A program made the position numbers and the translations under genes. Shown piece by piece: positions 17,476 through 26,136 of a stretch of 64,000 nt of DNA. The stretch is from positions 1-64,000 of the forward strand of contig CAJXPX010000009.1 in NCBI GenBank assembly GCA_913058335.1, in the 5' to 3' direction. Positions within the stretch are counted from its first letter, which is position 1. Each line of letters starts with the position of its first letter. Origin of the DNA: an uncultured Hyphomonadaceae bacterium (GTDB lineage Bacteria > Pseudomonadota > Alphaproteobacteria > Caulobacterales > Maricaulaceae). Below the pieces are notes generated by a model. It did not search any database. It had not been told where the DNA came from and saw nothing but the letters and a program-made list of their open reading frames with translations.

Positions 17476-19032
17476 ATGCCGATGAATATAAAATTAAAAA
17501 CCTCCCTCCTGCTTTTCTCAAGCGTTCTGGTTTCCTGCGGGGACGGAGGCTCTTCGACATCTACTCCAACGCCCCCTCCTCCGCCGCAGAACGCCGCCCC
17601 GAATTTCACAAGTGACATCGACATTACGATTGAAGAAAATAATGACTTAACCTACTCGCCCGAAGCCACTGACCCCGATAATGATACGGTCACAATCACT
17701 TTGCTTGACCAAACAGATGCGGGGCTTTTCACCTTTGACGCCAATGCCAGCGGAAGTGATCAGCTAAACTTTAATACTCCCCCAAATTTTGAAACCCCTC
17801 AGGACGACAATCAGGATAATGTCTATGAGCTGACTTTCCGTCTCGATGATGGACAGGGCAACACGGTCGATCAGGATGTGACGATAACCGTCACTGACAT
17901 CGCGGAACCGTTTTCAGCAAAAGTTTTATCTTCCAACTTTACTCAGCCCGTTTATTTCACAAACTTACCGGGGGTTGAGGACCGATCCATAGTCCTTGAA
18001 AAAGGCGGACGAGCCAGATTGGTTCGTTCGGACGGTATCATTGACTCCACAGATTTTCTGGATGTTTCCGGCTCAATTTCTACAAATGGCGAGCGCGGAC
18101 TTTTGGGTATTGCTTTTGCACCCGATTTTGAAACCAGCGGCGAATTTTATATCAATGTGAGCAATCCTGCTGGCGATACGGAAATCCGCCGATATTCAAC
18201 TGTTTCAAATCAACTTAGCCAAGGGGATGCAATGACGGCAGATGTTATTTTAACTATTGAACAACCTGCCAGTAATCACAATGCGGGCTGGATTGGTTTT
18301 GATGAGAACGGGTTCCTGCTTATCCCCACAGGGGACGGCGGTGGCGCAGGAGATCCTAATGATCTGGCGCAAGACACATCTTCTCTCTTAGGGAAAGTAC
18401 TCCGCGTGGATGTCACTTCTGATGATTTTCCAGCAGATGATAAGCGCGATTACGCCATTCCGCCTGGCAACAGGTTTGCAGGCGATCCGTCGAGTGGCCG
18501 CGAAGAAATATTTGCTATTGGCCTTCGCAATCCTTACCGCGCGACCTTTGATCCTGACAATGGCGATTTAATTATTGCCGATGTAGGACAATCTTCCCGC
18601 GAGGAAGTTAACCGGCTCCCTGTCCACGACTCGATGCGAAATTTCGGCTGGAATCTCGTGGAAGGCACATTAGATTATGACGGCACCTCTAATGCCAGCC
18701 TTACCCCGCCTGTGACAGAGTATTCACACGGAAGCGGTCCCCAGCAAGGCGGCTCTATTACGGGGGGCGTTGTTTATACAGGCCCGATCGACAGTCTTTC
18801 AAAGCAGTATGTTTTCGGAGACTTTGTGTCCGGAAACCTCTGGTCTGTCCCAACCGATTTGCTCATCGACGGGGAAACGCTGAAATCTGACGCCTTTGAG
18901 CGTCTTAATGACGATTTTGGATTGGAAGGCAGCGGGTTTGGACAAATTACCAGTTTTGGCATCAGAGTGGACGACCAAGCCCTGATAATGACGACCATTA
19001 GCGGTAATCTTTATGAGGTCACTCCGGACTGA
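17476..19032 (+). CDS. PQQ-dependent sugar dehydrogenase-like lipoprotein with cadherin-like N-domain
   Basis: A 518-residue envelope lipoprotein. The signal peptide ends in lipobox LVSC, with Cys at residue 21. A Pro/Thr linker (STSTPTPPPPPQ) and a cadherin-like repeat (about residues 40-140, DPDNDTVTITLLD and VDQDVTITVTDIAEP) follow. The rest is a six-bladed glucose/sorbosone dehydrogenase beta-propeller: GERGLLGIAFAPDF, HNAGWIGFDENGFLLIPTGDGG, GLRNPYRATFDPDNGDLIIADVGQ and FGDFVSGNLW. Members oxidise sugars with pyrroloquinoline quinone, though many homologues have unproven substrates. AGGAGA lies ahead of the start. Confidence 0.88.
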   Translation: MPMNIKLKTSLLLFSSVLVSCGDGGSSTSTPTPPPPPQNAAPNFTSDIDITIEENNDLTYSPEATDPDNDTVTITLLDQTDAGLFTFDANASGSDQLNFNTPPNFETPQDDNQDNVYELTFRLDDGQGNTVDQDVTITVTDIAEPFSAKVLSSNFTQPVYFTNLPGVEDRSIVLEKGGRARLVRSDGIIDSTDFLDVSGSISTNGERGLLGIAFAPDFETSGEFYINVSNPAGDTEIRRYSTVSNQLSQGDAMTADVILTIEQPASNHNAGWIGFDENGFLLIPTGDGGGAGDPNDLAQDTSSLLGKVLRVDVTSDDFPADDKRDYAIPPGNRFAGDPSSGREEIFAIGLRNPYRATFDPDNGDLIIADVGQSSREEVNRLPVHDSMRNFGWNLVEGTLDYDGTSNASLTPPVTEYSHGSGPQQGGSITGGVVYTGPIDSLSKQYVFGDFVSGNLWSVPTDLLIDGETLKSDAFERLNDDFGLEGSGFGQITSFGIRVDDQALIMTTISGNLYEVTPD

Positions 19033-19040
19033 AACGGCGA

Positions 19041-20090
19041 TTAAGAGTCGCCGCCGAAAACCATTTCGCTGATATAATCATCATACCAGGTCGGCCCCAT
19101 TAGGCTCTGAAAAAATCCATTATGACCGCCGTGGTCGTGAATGATGCGGCGGGCATTTTTATTCAGAACGAGCTTTTCAATATCTTCTTCCGGGATCATG
19201 CCGTCATCGGCCGCTGTAATAATAGAAATTGGTAGCGGACAATATTCAAGATCATGCGGGTCAACGCGGTAAGCATTGAAATAGCTCTCCATATCCGGGT
19301 AATCAGAATAAGCCGGGAGCAATTTCTGAGTAATATCCAAAACCCGATTTTCTGATAAAATAGTGCTAAAGTCATAGATGTGCGGATATAGCTCTTGTTT
19401 TTTACGAAGTGACTTGGTCCATTTTTTCATAAAATACCGGCGATAAAGCCAGTTTTGATCCACCAGAGGGGACGCGCCCCAAGGATCAACAACCGGGCTG
19501 ATCGCGACGATATGTTTAAGATTGCGAATGGTCAAATCACGGAGGGAACGCGCAATACGTAGCGCGAAATTTCCGCCCAAAGAGAAACCGACGACATAGA
19601 CGGGCGCGCCGTCAGCAAGTAAAGCCGCTTGTTTTACAGCGTCAAATACCTCGTTAAACAAGGTCGAATAAAACACACCTTCATTTAAATGATGGCTATT
19701 TCCGTGATCGCGGTAATTGAGACGGAAAACGGACGCGCCCTGTTCATACATATGACGCCCGCTAGAGACGACGTATGTGGATTCCTGTGACCCTTCCCAT
19801 CCGTGAAGGAAAATGACGAGCGCTTTGTTTTCCGGATTAGGCGAAAAACTTCCTAAAAGGCGGACGCCGTCATCACATTCTAAGATACGTTCTTCTGCCG
19901 CATCCAGCATAGGGTTTGGTCCGCGTTTACGAAATTTCATACTGGCAATGGCCGTTTGCACAAAAGAGCTGCGCATCCACGCAGGCGGATCGAAAGACGT
20001 AATTTCAGGGAATAAGTCGGGTTTTGCCTGCGGGTTTTCCGCTTGTAAGATTTCGGACTGGGGCTGTTGAACAGTAGCTGACATAGTCAT
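19041..20090 (-). CDS. Alpha/beta hydrolase, YheT-like esterase family
   Basis: A 349-residue hydrolase of the YheT/EMB8 group. HGWEGSQEST forms the oxyanion region, RLNYRDHGNSHHLNEGVFYS is typical, and the nucleophile elbow is GFSLGGN (Ser, about residue 178). The catalytic Asp is likely in ITAADDGMIP and the His in DHGGHNGFF. Residues 1-30 are polar and without a signal peptide, so it is cytosolic. The substrate is unknown; acyl esters are typical for the family. Convergent with the dehydrogenase, with only nine bases between the stops. Confidence 0.85.
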   Translation of the reverse strand: MTMSATVQQPQSEILQAENPQAKPDLFPEITSFDPPAWMRSSFVQTAIASMKFRKRGPNPMLDAAEERILECDDGVRLLGSFSPNPENKALVIFLHGWEGSQESTYVVSSGRHMYEQGASVFRLNYRDHGNSHHLNEGVFYSTLFNEVFDAVKQAALLADGAPVYVVGFSLGGNFALRIARSLRDLTIRNLKHIVAISPVVDPWGASPLVDQNWLYRRYFMKKWTKSLRKKQELYPHIYDFSTILSENRVLDITQKLLPAYSDYPDMESYFNAYRVDPHDLEYCPLPISIITAADDGMIPEEDIEKLVLNKNARRIIHDHGGHNGFFQSLMGPTWYDDYISEMVFGGDS

Positions 20091-20200
20091 GACTCAATAA
20101 GTGCACACCGTGCGACCTGCAAGTTTCATACCATGCCTAAACACAGTTCGTATCGAAACACTTAAGACGGATGCATGTATATGGATAAGGACGAGCCAAT

Positions 20201-20226
20201 AAAAAAGCCCGCTGGAAAAGCGGGCT
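20201..20226 (-). terminator. Rho-independent terminator for the 20254-20889 gene
   Basis: On the minus strand AGCCCGCT and AGCGGGCT pair around five bases and are followed by a run of T residues (TTTTTTATTGG). It lies about 30 bases past the stop of the upstream minus gene. Confidence 0.85.
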
Positions 20227-20253
20227 CTCTATATATTGGAATTAGCCGCTAAA

Positions 20254-20889
20254 CTAAAGGCTTTGAGACCGGAATTGGGTCAAAAAAGCACCGTAATTCT
20301 GGTTTGCCCGGGGTTTAAAACCAAAGCGATTTAAAGCCGCTAAGACTTTGTCGGACGATTCAGAAGAAACCGCGATTGTTGTGAAGTCTTTGTCTTCCAA
20401 CGTCATAGTGGACACTTCGACGCGTAGTTCATCGCTTTCAAAAATGCGGCGATTTAACTCGGTCCGGTAAAACTTACTCTTTTTGGATAAAGCGTCTGTC
20501 AGGCTCTCGGCATCTGCCACTGAGGAACAACATCCCCGGAAACGGGGAATATAAGTGCCGATCATGGAAGACGTGGTGCGTTTTAGCGGAAAAGCCGTTT
20601 TAATAGACCGCTCCCACTGCTCTAACGGGCCGTCCGTGCTTATCATGGAGCGGATTTCGAGCATGTCTGAATCTGTCATACGCGTGATCATATTGCTTCG
20701 GCCCGGAACGATAAAATATTTATCGTGACGTGTGTCTTCGCTTTGAAGATCAAATTCTTCTTCGATGAGATCTAGAGCATCCGGGCGGTCTTCAAAGAAA
20801 TTCCGCCATTGGTAAAACCGGTCAGGACGGTTGGCATAGCGGTGGGCAGCCGTATTGGAAGAAATCGGGCGGGAGTTATGATAAAGCAT
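20254..20889 (-). CDS. Conserved-looking protein of unknown function, possibly CYTH-like
   Basis: A 211-residue soluble protein I do not recognise. It has no signal peptide or membrane helix. The second half (FYRTELNRRIFES, ELRVEVSTMTLEDKDFTTIAVSSE, then LAALNRFGF..NQNYGAFL) has an alternating strand pattern reminiscent of CYTH or triphosphate-tunnel proteins, which is inference only. Two adjacent cysteines occur in FRGCCSSVADAE. It has its own terminator and is flanked by intergenic DNA, so it is a single transcription unit. Confidence 0.7.
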   Translation of the reverse strand: MLYHNSRPISSNTAAHRYANRPDRFYQWRNFFEDRPDALDLIEEEFDLQSEDTRHDKYFIVPGRSNMITRMTDSDMLEIRSMISTDGPLEQWERSIKTAFPLKRTTSSMIGTYIPRFRGCCSSVADAESLTDALSKKSKFYRTELNRRIFESDELRVEVSTMTLEDKDFTTIAVSSESSDKVLAALNRFGFKPRANQNYGAFLTQFRSQSL

Positions 20890-21256
20890 GGGAACCTTTT
20901 ATATTTTTTTAGGGGCGGGTCACAATAGGCGCAAAACTCAACCGGGTCAGGGCGGGGTCAGATTTTGCAAATAAAGAGGTGTTAAAAAACGATGGCGCGA
21001 TATGGGGTGAGCGTCGAACGTGTTTTCAGATTTAACATAACCCCTTACATATCACAGCGTTAAGAAAATTGCAAGTTTTCTCCACCTTCAGGCGCGTCAA
21101 AGTTAAGGAATCGTCAAATCTGGGTGATTTCTAAAAAATATATTTAAATAGTTTAAACCGCTGACCCCCTTTTGGGGAGTAAATACTCAAATGAGGCCAG
21201 ACCGATATTGCGCCACACCGGGCAGGCTTTGCCTGCGCTGATGTGGCGATAAAAGC
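20890..21256. other. Intergenic stretch between pccA and unknown gene
   Basis: No credible ORF. It contains AT-rich sequence near 21120-21160 and a hairpin close to the pccA end, listed separately. It must hold the promoter of the minus gene ending at 20254, which I cannot place with confidence. Confidence 0.5.
21211..21248 (-). terminator. Long hairpin after pccA, terminator-like without T tract
   Basis: CGCCACA pairs with TGTGGCG, and inside it GCAGGC pairs with GCCTGC around AAA. It lies just past the pccA stop. The lack of a T run makes it either a weak terminator or a 3' stabilising structure. Confidence 0.45.
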
Positions 21257-23278
21257 TTACTCGACTTCAAATTCCATAATCACTTCGTCCACGGCAAGAT
21301 TATCGCCGGGGGCGGCATTGATTTTGAGGATTTTCGTCTTTTTCTCGGCGCGGAGTGTATTTTCCATTTTCATGGCTTCGACCACAGCGAGGGCCTGTCC
21401 GTCCTGAACTTCCTGTCCCTCTTCCACGAGGATAGAGACGATAACGCCCGGCATAGGACAGAGGAGCAAGTTGGATGTGTCCGTCTCTTCTTTAACCGGC
21501 ATGACGGCGGACAGTTCAGCGGCGCGTGGCGTACGAACAGCAACTTTAAACTCGACTCCGCGATGACGCACGCGATAGCCTTCGGGAATGGGGTCCGCCT
21601 TGAAATTAAACGGCTTATTATCAACGAGCGCAATCACAAGCGGCTGTCCCGGTGTCCATCCGGTCAGGACTTCCATTTCTATGGAGGCCTTTTCGCCGTC
21701 ACCAACCACGATCGTGCGAAGTCCTTTTTCGCCGTTAATATCGGCCGTATAATTCAGATCGCCGACCTGCACCGCCCATTCATCCGGAATATGGCGGCGA
21801 TGGTTTGGCAGACTACCGGAGATACTAGCGGCGCGGTGCTCGGTGATGTCATGCATCAAGGCGCAAATGGCGCCAATTTTGCGGGCATGACCCGGATTGA
21901 CATTTCCGCCTTCAAATCCATCCGGATATTCATCGGCGATAAACGCCGTTGAAATATCGCCGCGTTCGAACCGGTCATGGTCGTAAACAGCCTGAAGAAA
22001 GGGGATATTATGGCCAATGCCTTCGAGCTCGAATAGATCCAGCGCGTGTTGCATCGCATTTAGCGCGACACCGCGATCCTCGCCCCAGGTGCAGAGCTTG
22101 GCGATCATCGGATCGTAATACATAGAGATTTCGCCGCCTTCAAAGACGCCGGTGTCATTACGAAGGATAGCGCCGTCGTCCTTTTTGCCTTCAAATGGCG
22201 GACGATAGCGGGTTAAGCGGCCAATAGAGGGTAGGAAATTGCGGAACGGGTCTTCGGCATAAATCCGGGACTCAATCGCCCAGCCCTTCAGCTTCACATC
22301 ATCCTGCGTCATGTTGAGTTCTTCGCCCTGCGCCGAGCGGATCATTTGCTCCACCAGATCAACGCCGGTAATTAATTCCGTGACGGGATGTTCCACCTGC
22401 AAGCGCGTGTTCATTTCGAGGAAGTAGAAGTTCTTGTCCTTATCCACGATAAATTCGACTGTGCCGGCGGAATCGTAATCCACCGCTTTGGCCAGCGCGA
22501 CAGACTCGGCGCCCATGGCGGCGCGGGTTTTTTCGTCCAGAAAGGGCGACGGCGCTTCTTCGATAACTTTCTGGTTGCGGCGCTGAATAGAGCATTCGCG
22601 TTCACCGAGATAAATGACATTGCCGTGTTTATCGCCCAGCACCTGAATTTCGATATGGCGGGGCTGTTCAACAAATTTTTCGATAAAGATACGGTCATCG
22701 CCAAAGCTGCTTGCGGCTTCGTTCTTGGAGGACTGGAATCCTTCGCGCGCTTCTTCGTCATTATAGGCGATGCGCATACCTTTCCCGCCGCCGCCGGCCG
22801 ACGCCTTGATCATGACAGGATAGCCAACCTTTTGCGAGATTTTGACGGCTTCTTCGGCGTCCTCAATCAAACCCATATGGCCTGGTACGCAAGAGACGCC
22901 CGCCTCTTTCGCCAGTTTCTTGGAGGTAATTTTGTCGCCCATTGACACAATAGCGTGCGGGTTCGGCCCGATAAAGGTAATCTTTTTCTTGGCCAGTAAT
23001 TTGGCAAATTCAGGATTTTCCGACAAGAAGCCATAGCCCGGATGGACAGCATCCGCGCCGCTCTCCTCAATCGCGGCAATGATCTTATCCATGACCAGAT
23101 AGGACTGATTGGCCTGCGGCGGACCGATATGAATGGCTTCATCCGCCATCGACACATGCAGGCCGTTTTTATCAGCATCAGAATAAACCGCCACCGTTTT
23201 AATGCCGAGCTTCTTGGCTGTTTTGATAACCCGGCAAGCAATCTCGCCCCGGTTCGCTATAAGTATTTTTTTGATCAT
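21257..23278 (-). CDS. pccA: Propionyl-CoA carboxylase alpha subunit (biotin carboxylase + biotin carrier)
   Basis: A 673-residue subunit that carboxylates biotin with ATP and bicarbonate and carries the biotin. It has a biotin carboxylase N-domain ([14 protein letters not shown]), an ATP-grasp segment with [12 protein letters not shown], and a C-terminal domain with the [16 protein letters not shown] signature. A PCC-type linker (BT-like) region and a C-terminal biotinyl domain with [11 protein letters not shown] follow, Lys being the biotinylated residue. I start at ATG 23278 ([12 protein letters not shown]). It overlaps the pccB stop by ATGA, so the two subunits are made together. Expected role: propionyl-CoA to methylmalonyl-CoA. 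Acetyl-CoA activity cannot be excluded. Confidence 0.93.
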   Translation of the reverse strand: MIKKILIANRGEIACRVIKTAKKLGIKTVAVYSDADKNGLHVSMADEAIHIGPPQANQSYLVMDKIIAAIEESGADAVHPGYGFLSENPEFAKLLAKKKITFIGPNPHAIVSMGDKITSKKLAKEAGVSCVPGHMGLIEDAEEAVKISQKVGYPVMIKASAGGGGKGMRIAYNDEEAREGFQSSKNEAASSFGDDRIFIEKFVEQPRHIEIQVLGDKHGNVIYLGERECSIQRRNQKVIEEAPSPFLDEKTRAAMGAESVALAKAVDYDSAGTVEFIVDKDKNFYFLEMNTRLQVEHPVTELITGVDLVEQMIRSAQGEELNMTQDDVKLKGWAIESRIYAEDPFRNFLPSIGRLTRYRPPFEGKKDDGAILRNDTGVFEGGEISMYYDPMIAKLCTWGEDRGVALNAMQHALDLFELEGIGHNIPFLQAVYDHDRFERGDISTAFIADEYPDGFEGGNVNPGHARKIGAICALMHDITEHRAASISGSLPNHRRHIPDEWAVQVGDLNYTADINGEKGLRTIVVGDGEKASIEMEVLTGWTPGQPLVIALVDNKPFNFKADPIPEGYRVRHRGVEFKVAVRTPRAAELSAVMPVKEETDTSNLLLCPMPGVIVSILVEEGQEVQDGQALAVVEAMKMENTLRAEKKTKILKINAAPGDNLAVDEVIMEFEVE

Positions 23279-24807
23279 AATGGCAAATTCCCGTGCTTCT
23301 TCCACGGATTTTCGAGCTTTTTATCCTTGAGCAGTGCTAACCCTCTCGCGACGCGTTTTCTAGTGCTGCGTGGCTGGATGACTTCGTCAATATAGCCGCG
23401 TTCGGCGGCGCGGAACGGCGAGAGAAACATTTCTTCGTAATCGCCTGTATGTTTGGCGATTTTCATATCATCGCCGAGGTCTTTGCGGTGGAGGATTTCA
23501 ACAGCGCCTTTCGCGCCCATAACTGCGATTTGCGCCGTTGGCCACGCATAGTTCAGATCGCCGCGCAAATGTTTCGGGGCCATGACGCAGTAAGCGCCGC
23601 CATAGGCTTTACGCGTAATAACGGTGACTTTTGGTACAGTCGCTTCGCCATAAGCGTAAAGCAATTTGGCGCCGTGTTTGATAACGCCGCCAAATTCCTG
23701 GCTCGTGCCCGGGAGGAAGCCCGGCACATCAACAAGCGTCAGGATCGGGATTTCAAAACAATCGCAGAAACGGATAAAGCGCGCGGCTTTGCGCGACGCG
23801 TCCGAATCAAGACATCCCGCCAGAACCATAGGTTGGTTGGCCACCACGCCGACCGTTTGGCCTTCGATGCGGATGAACCCACAGAGAATGTTTTTCGCGA
23901 AGTCACGCTGAATTTCGTAGAAATCGCCTTCATCCGCCACTTTGCGCACCAGCTCATGCATATCATAAGGCAGGTTTGGATTAGCCGGAATGAGCGTATC
24001 CAGGCTCTCGTCAATGCGGTCATGCTTATCAAAGAAAGGCCGCACCGGAGAACGATCCTGATTATTGAGCGGAAGGAAGTCGAACAGGCGGCGAATTTCT
24101 GCCAGCGCCTCCATATCATTATCAAACGCGCCGTCCGCCACTGAGGATTTAGTCGTGTGGGTTTTCGCGCCGCCAAGTTCTTCGGAGGTGACAACTTCAT
24201 TGGTCACGGTTTTCAAAACGTCTGGCCCAGTCAGGAACATATAAGAGCTATCGCGCACCATGAAAATAAAATCTGTCAACGCTGGAGAGTAAACCGCCCC
24301 GCCCGCGCTAGGCCCCATAATAACAGAAATTTGCGGAACAACGCCGCTGGCAAGAATATTGTTTTGGAAAACATTCGTATAGCCCGTCAGCGCGGCAACA
24401 CCTTCTTGGATACGCGCGCCGCCGGAATCTTGTAGCCCGATAATCGGGGCGCCCTGCTTCATCGCCATTTCCTGCACTTTGCAGATTTTCTGAGCGTGGG
24501 TTTCGGACAGAGAGCCGCCGAAAACGGTAAAATCCTGAGCAAAGACGAAGACCTTTCGGCCATTGATTGTGCCCCATCCGGTGACGACACCGTCGCCCGG
24601 AATGTGCTTTTTCTCCATGCCGAAATCAATGGAGCGGTGTTTGACGAACATGTCAAACTCTTCAAAACTTTCAGGGTCTAATAAAAGCTCCAGCCGCTCT
24701 CTCGCGGTCAGCTTGCCTTTGGCGTGCTGCGCGTCAATGCGGGCCTGTCCCCCGCCCATTTTGGCTTCAGCGCGTCTCGCCGTCAGCTGTTGTAGAATAT
24801 CGCTCAA
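23275..24807 (-). CDS. pccB: Propionyl-CoA carboxylase beta subunit (carboxyltransferase)
   Basis: A 510-residue carboxyltransferase that moves CO2 from biotin to propionyl-CoA. N-terminal marks are [28 protein letters not shown] and [32 protein letters not shown]. The CoA oxyanion region is [13 protein letters not shown] and the C-terminal half has [13 protein letters not shown] and the [10 protein letters not shown] segment. The first gene of the pair, it overlaps pccA by four bases. The DNA between its start and the RND leader is short and has no obvious operator. Confidence 0.95.
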   Translation of the reverse strand: MSDILQQLTARRAEAKMGGGQARIDAQHAKGKLTARERLELLLDPESFEEFDMFVKHRSIDFGMEKKHIPGDGVVTGWGTINGRKVFVFAQDFTVFGGSLSETHAQKICKVQEMAMKQGAPIIGLQDSGGARIQEGVAALTGYTNVFQNNILASGVVPQISVIMGPSAGGAVYSPALTDFIFMVRDSSYMFLTGPDVLKTVTNEVVTSEELGGAKTHTTKSSVADGAFDNDMEALAEIRRLFDFLPLNNQDRSPVRPFFDKHDRIDESLDTLIPANPNLPYDMHELVRKVADEGDFYEIQRDFAKNILCGFIRIEGQTVGVVANQPMVLAGCLDSDASRKAARFIRFCDCFEIPILTLVDVPGFLPGTSQEFGGVIKHGAKLLYAYGEATVPKVTVITRKAYGGAYCVMAPKHLRGDLNYAWPTAQIAVMGAKGAVEILHRKDLGDDMKIAKHTGDYEEMFLSPFRAAERGYIDEVIQPRSTRKRVARGLALLKDKKLENPWKKHGNLPL

Positions 24808-24951
24808 ACCTATAACCCCCGGTCAGTCAAAATTTCTAGAACAGTTACGTTACTAAGGAGGACAGCAAAGGCAAGCCTGTTTTGTCGTAAAAATGAAAAG
24901 ATATTGCGTCAAATTGAAACACATGCAAGTTCGTTCCCTACCCTTGCAAAT

Positions 24952-24971
24952 ATATCGTTAGAAAACGATAT
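24952..24971. promoter_or_regulatory. Perfect 8-bp inverted repeat ATATCGTT-agaa-AACGATAT ahead of RND operon
   Basis: The arms pair perfectly around four bases and are followed by TTTTT. It lies about 70 bases before the efflux adaptor start. This may be an operator for an efflux regulator, or a weak terminator-type hairpin; the AT-rich stem favours a protein site. Confidence 0.5.
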
Positions 24972-24978
24972 TTTTATG

Positions 24979-25000
24979 TCCTATGCAACGCCGCATAGGA
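24979..25000. promoter_or_regulatory. Perfect 8-bp inverted repeat TCCTATGC-N6-GCATAGGA ahead of RND operon
   Basis: A second perfect inverted repeat, seven bases after the first, ends about 40 bases before the adaptor start codon. Together with the first it makes a compact control region. The cognate regulator is not encoded next door. Confidence 0.5.
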
Positions 25001-25041
25001 ACAGGCCAAACTGCCACACCCTTAAAGGCGAAAACAGAGTC

Positions 25042-26136
25042 ATGAAGTTTAACAAATCATTTCTTATCGCCGGTGTCCTGTTGGGCTTAATCATCATTTG
25101 GTTTATCGTAAACAACCTCAATGAAGGACCGCCGGCCGTCGGCAAAACTCAAGCTGAAATCCAGAACGAAGCCCAGACAAAAATTCCGTCCGTACAAATA
25201 AAGTTTGTTCGGGCCGAAACACATGAAAACGTGCTAAAGCTTTATGGACAAACCGAGAGCGCGCGGGAAGTTACCGTCAAAGCACAGACGTCGGGCCTCG
25301 TTGTTTCTGTACCTGCCGCAGAAGGCCGCATCGTCAATAAAGGCGCGCTCGTCTGTCGTCAGGATGTTGATGCCCGCTCGGCCATGGTCGATCAGGCTCG
25401 GGCAAATATGAAATCAATTGAAAATGATTTGCGCGGAGCGCGTGTGCTTGCGGAAAAAGGATTTCAATCTGAAACGCGGGTCATTGGATTTGAGGCTCAA
25501 ATGGACGGGGCGCGAGCCACACTTAAACAAGCTGAAATTGAGCTGGATAATGTTAATATCCGTGCGCCGTTCCGAGGCGTTTGGGAAGAGCAATTGGCGC
25601 AAGTCGGAGACTATTTATCTCCCGGGCAAGCCTGCGGACTAATTGTTGATTTATCACCGCTCAAAGTGATCGCGCAACTCACGGAAAAACAGGTTGGTTT
25701 GGTTGCAGCCGGCGAGTCGGCCCTTATCGAGTTGGCCACAGGAGAATCGGTGGAAGGAAAAATTGATTTTATCGAAGCCAAATCTGATACGTCGACACGC
25801 ACATTTCGCGCTGAAATTCTGGTTCCGAATGAAGATTATAAACTCAAAGCGGGCGTTACGGCGACAGTACACATAACCGCCGGGAAAACATCCGCGCAAC
25901 ATATCCCGTCCAATATTCTGACGCTGAACGATTCGGGCGCTGTCGGGGTGCGCTATCTTGACCGCAATGACATTGTCCGTTTTGCTCAGGTAAATGTAAT
26001 TGATGAAACGCCTGACGGATCTTGGGTGACGGGCCTGCCCGATGAGACACGCGTTATTATCGAAGGACAAGATTATGTAGCGGTCGGTCAAACGGTTGAG
26101 CCCACCGCGAATTATAATCAGGCGGCCTCGCAATGA
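25042..26136 (+). CDS. RND efflux periplasmic adaptor (membrane fusion protein)
   Basis: A 364-residue protein of the HlyD/AcrA family, linking an inner-membrane RND pump to an outer-membrane channel. The N-terminal anchor is MKFNKSFLIAGVLLGLIIIWFIV. A lipoyl half-domain (EVTVKAQTSGLVVSVPAAEGRIVNKGALVCRQD), a helical hairpin and the second half (LDNVNIRAPFRGVWEE) follow, then beta-barrel regions. I use ATG 25042, where the anchor begins, not the ORF start at 24904. The end overlaps the pump gene by ATGA. No outer-membrane channel gene is present here. Confidence 0.92.
   Translation: MKFNKSFLIAGVLLGLIIIWFIVNNLNEGPPAVGKTQAEIQNEAQTKIPSVQIKFVRAETHENVLKLYGQTESAREVTVKAQTSGLVVSVPAAEGRIVNKGALVCRQDVDARSAMVDQARANMKSIENDLRGARVLAEKGFQSETRVIGFEAQMDGARATLKQAEIELDNVNIRAPFRGVWEEQLAQVGDYLSPGQACGLIVDLSPLKVIAQLTEKQVGLVAAGESALIELATGESVEGKIDFIEAKSDTSTRTFRAEILVPNEDYKLKAGVTATVHITAGKTSAQHIPSNILTLNDSGAVGVRYLDRNDIVRFAQVNVIDETPDGSWVTGLPDETRVIIEGQDYVAVGQTVEPTANYNQAASQ

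Noticed and set aside
22388-22945. 185-residue plus-strand ORF opposite pccA
   Set aside because: Antisense shadow of the biotin carboxylase domain.
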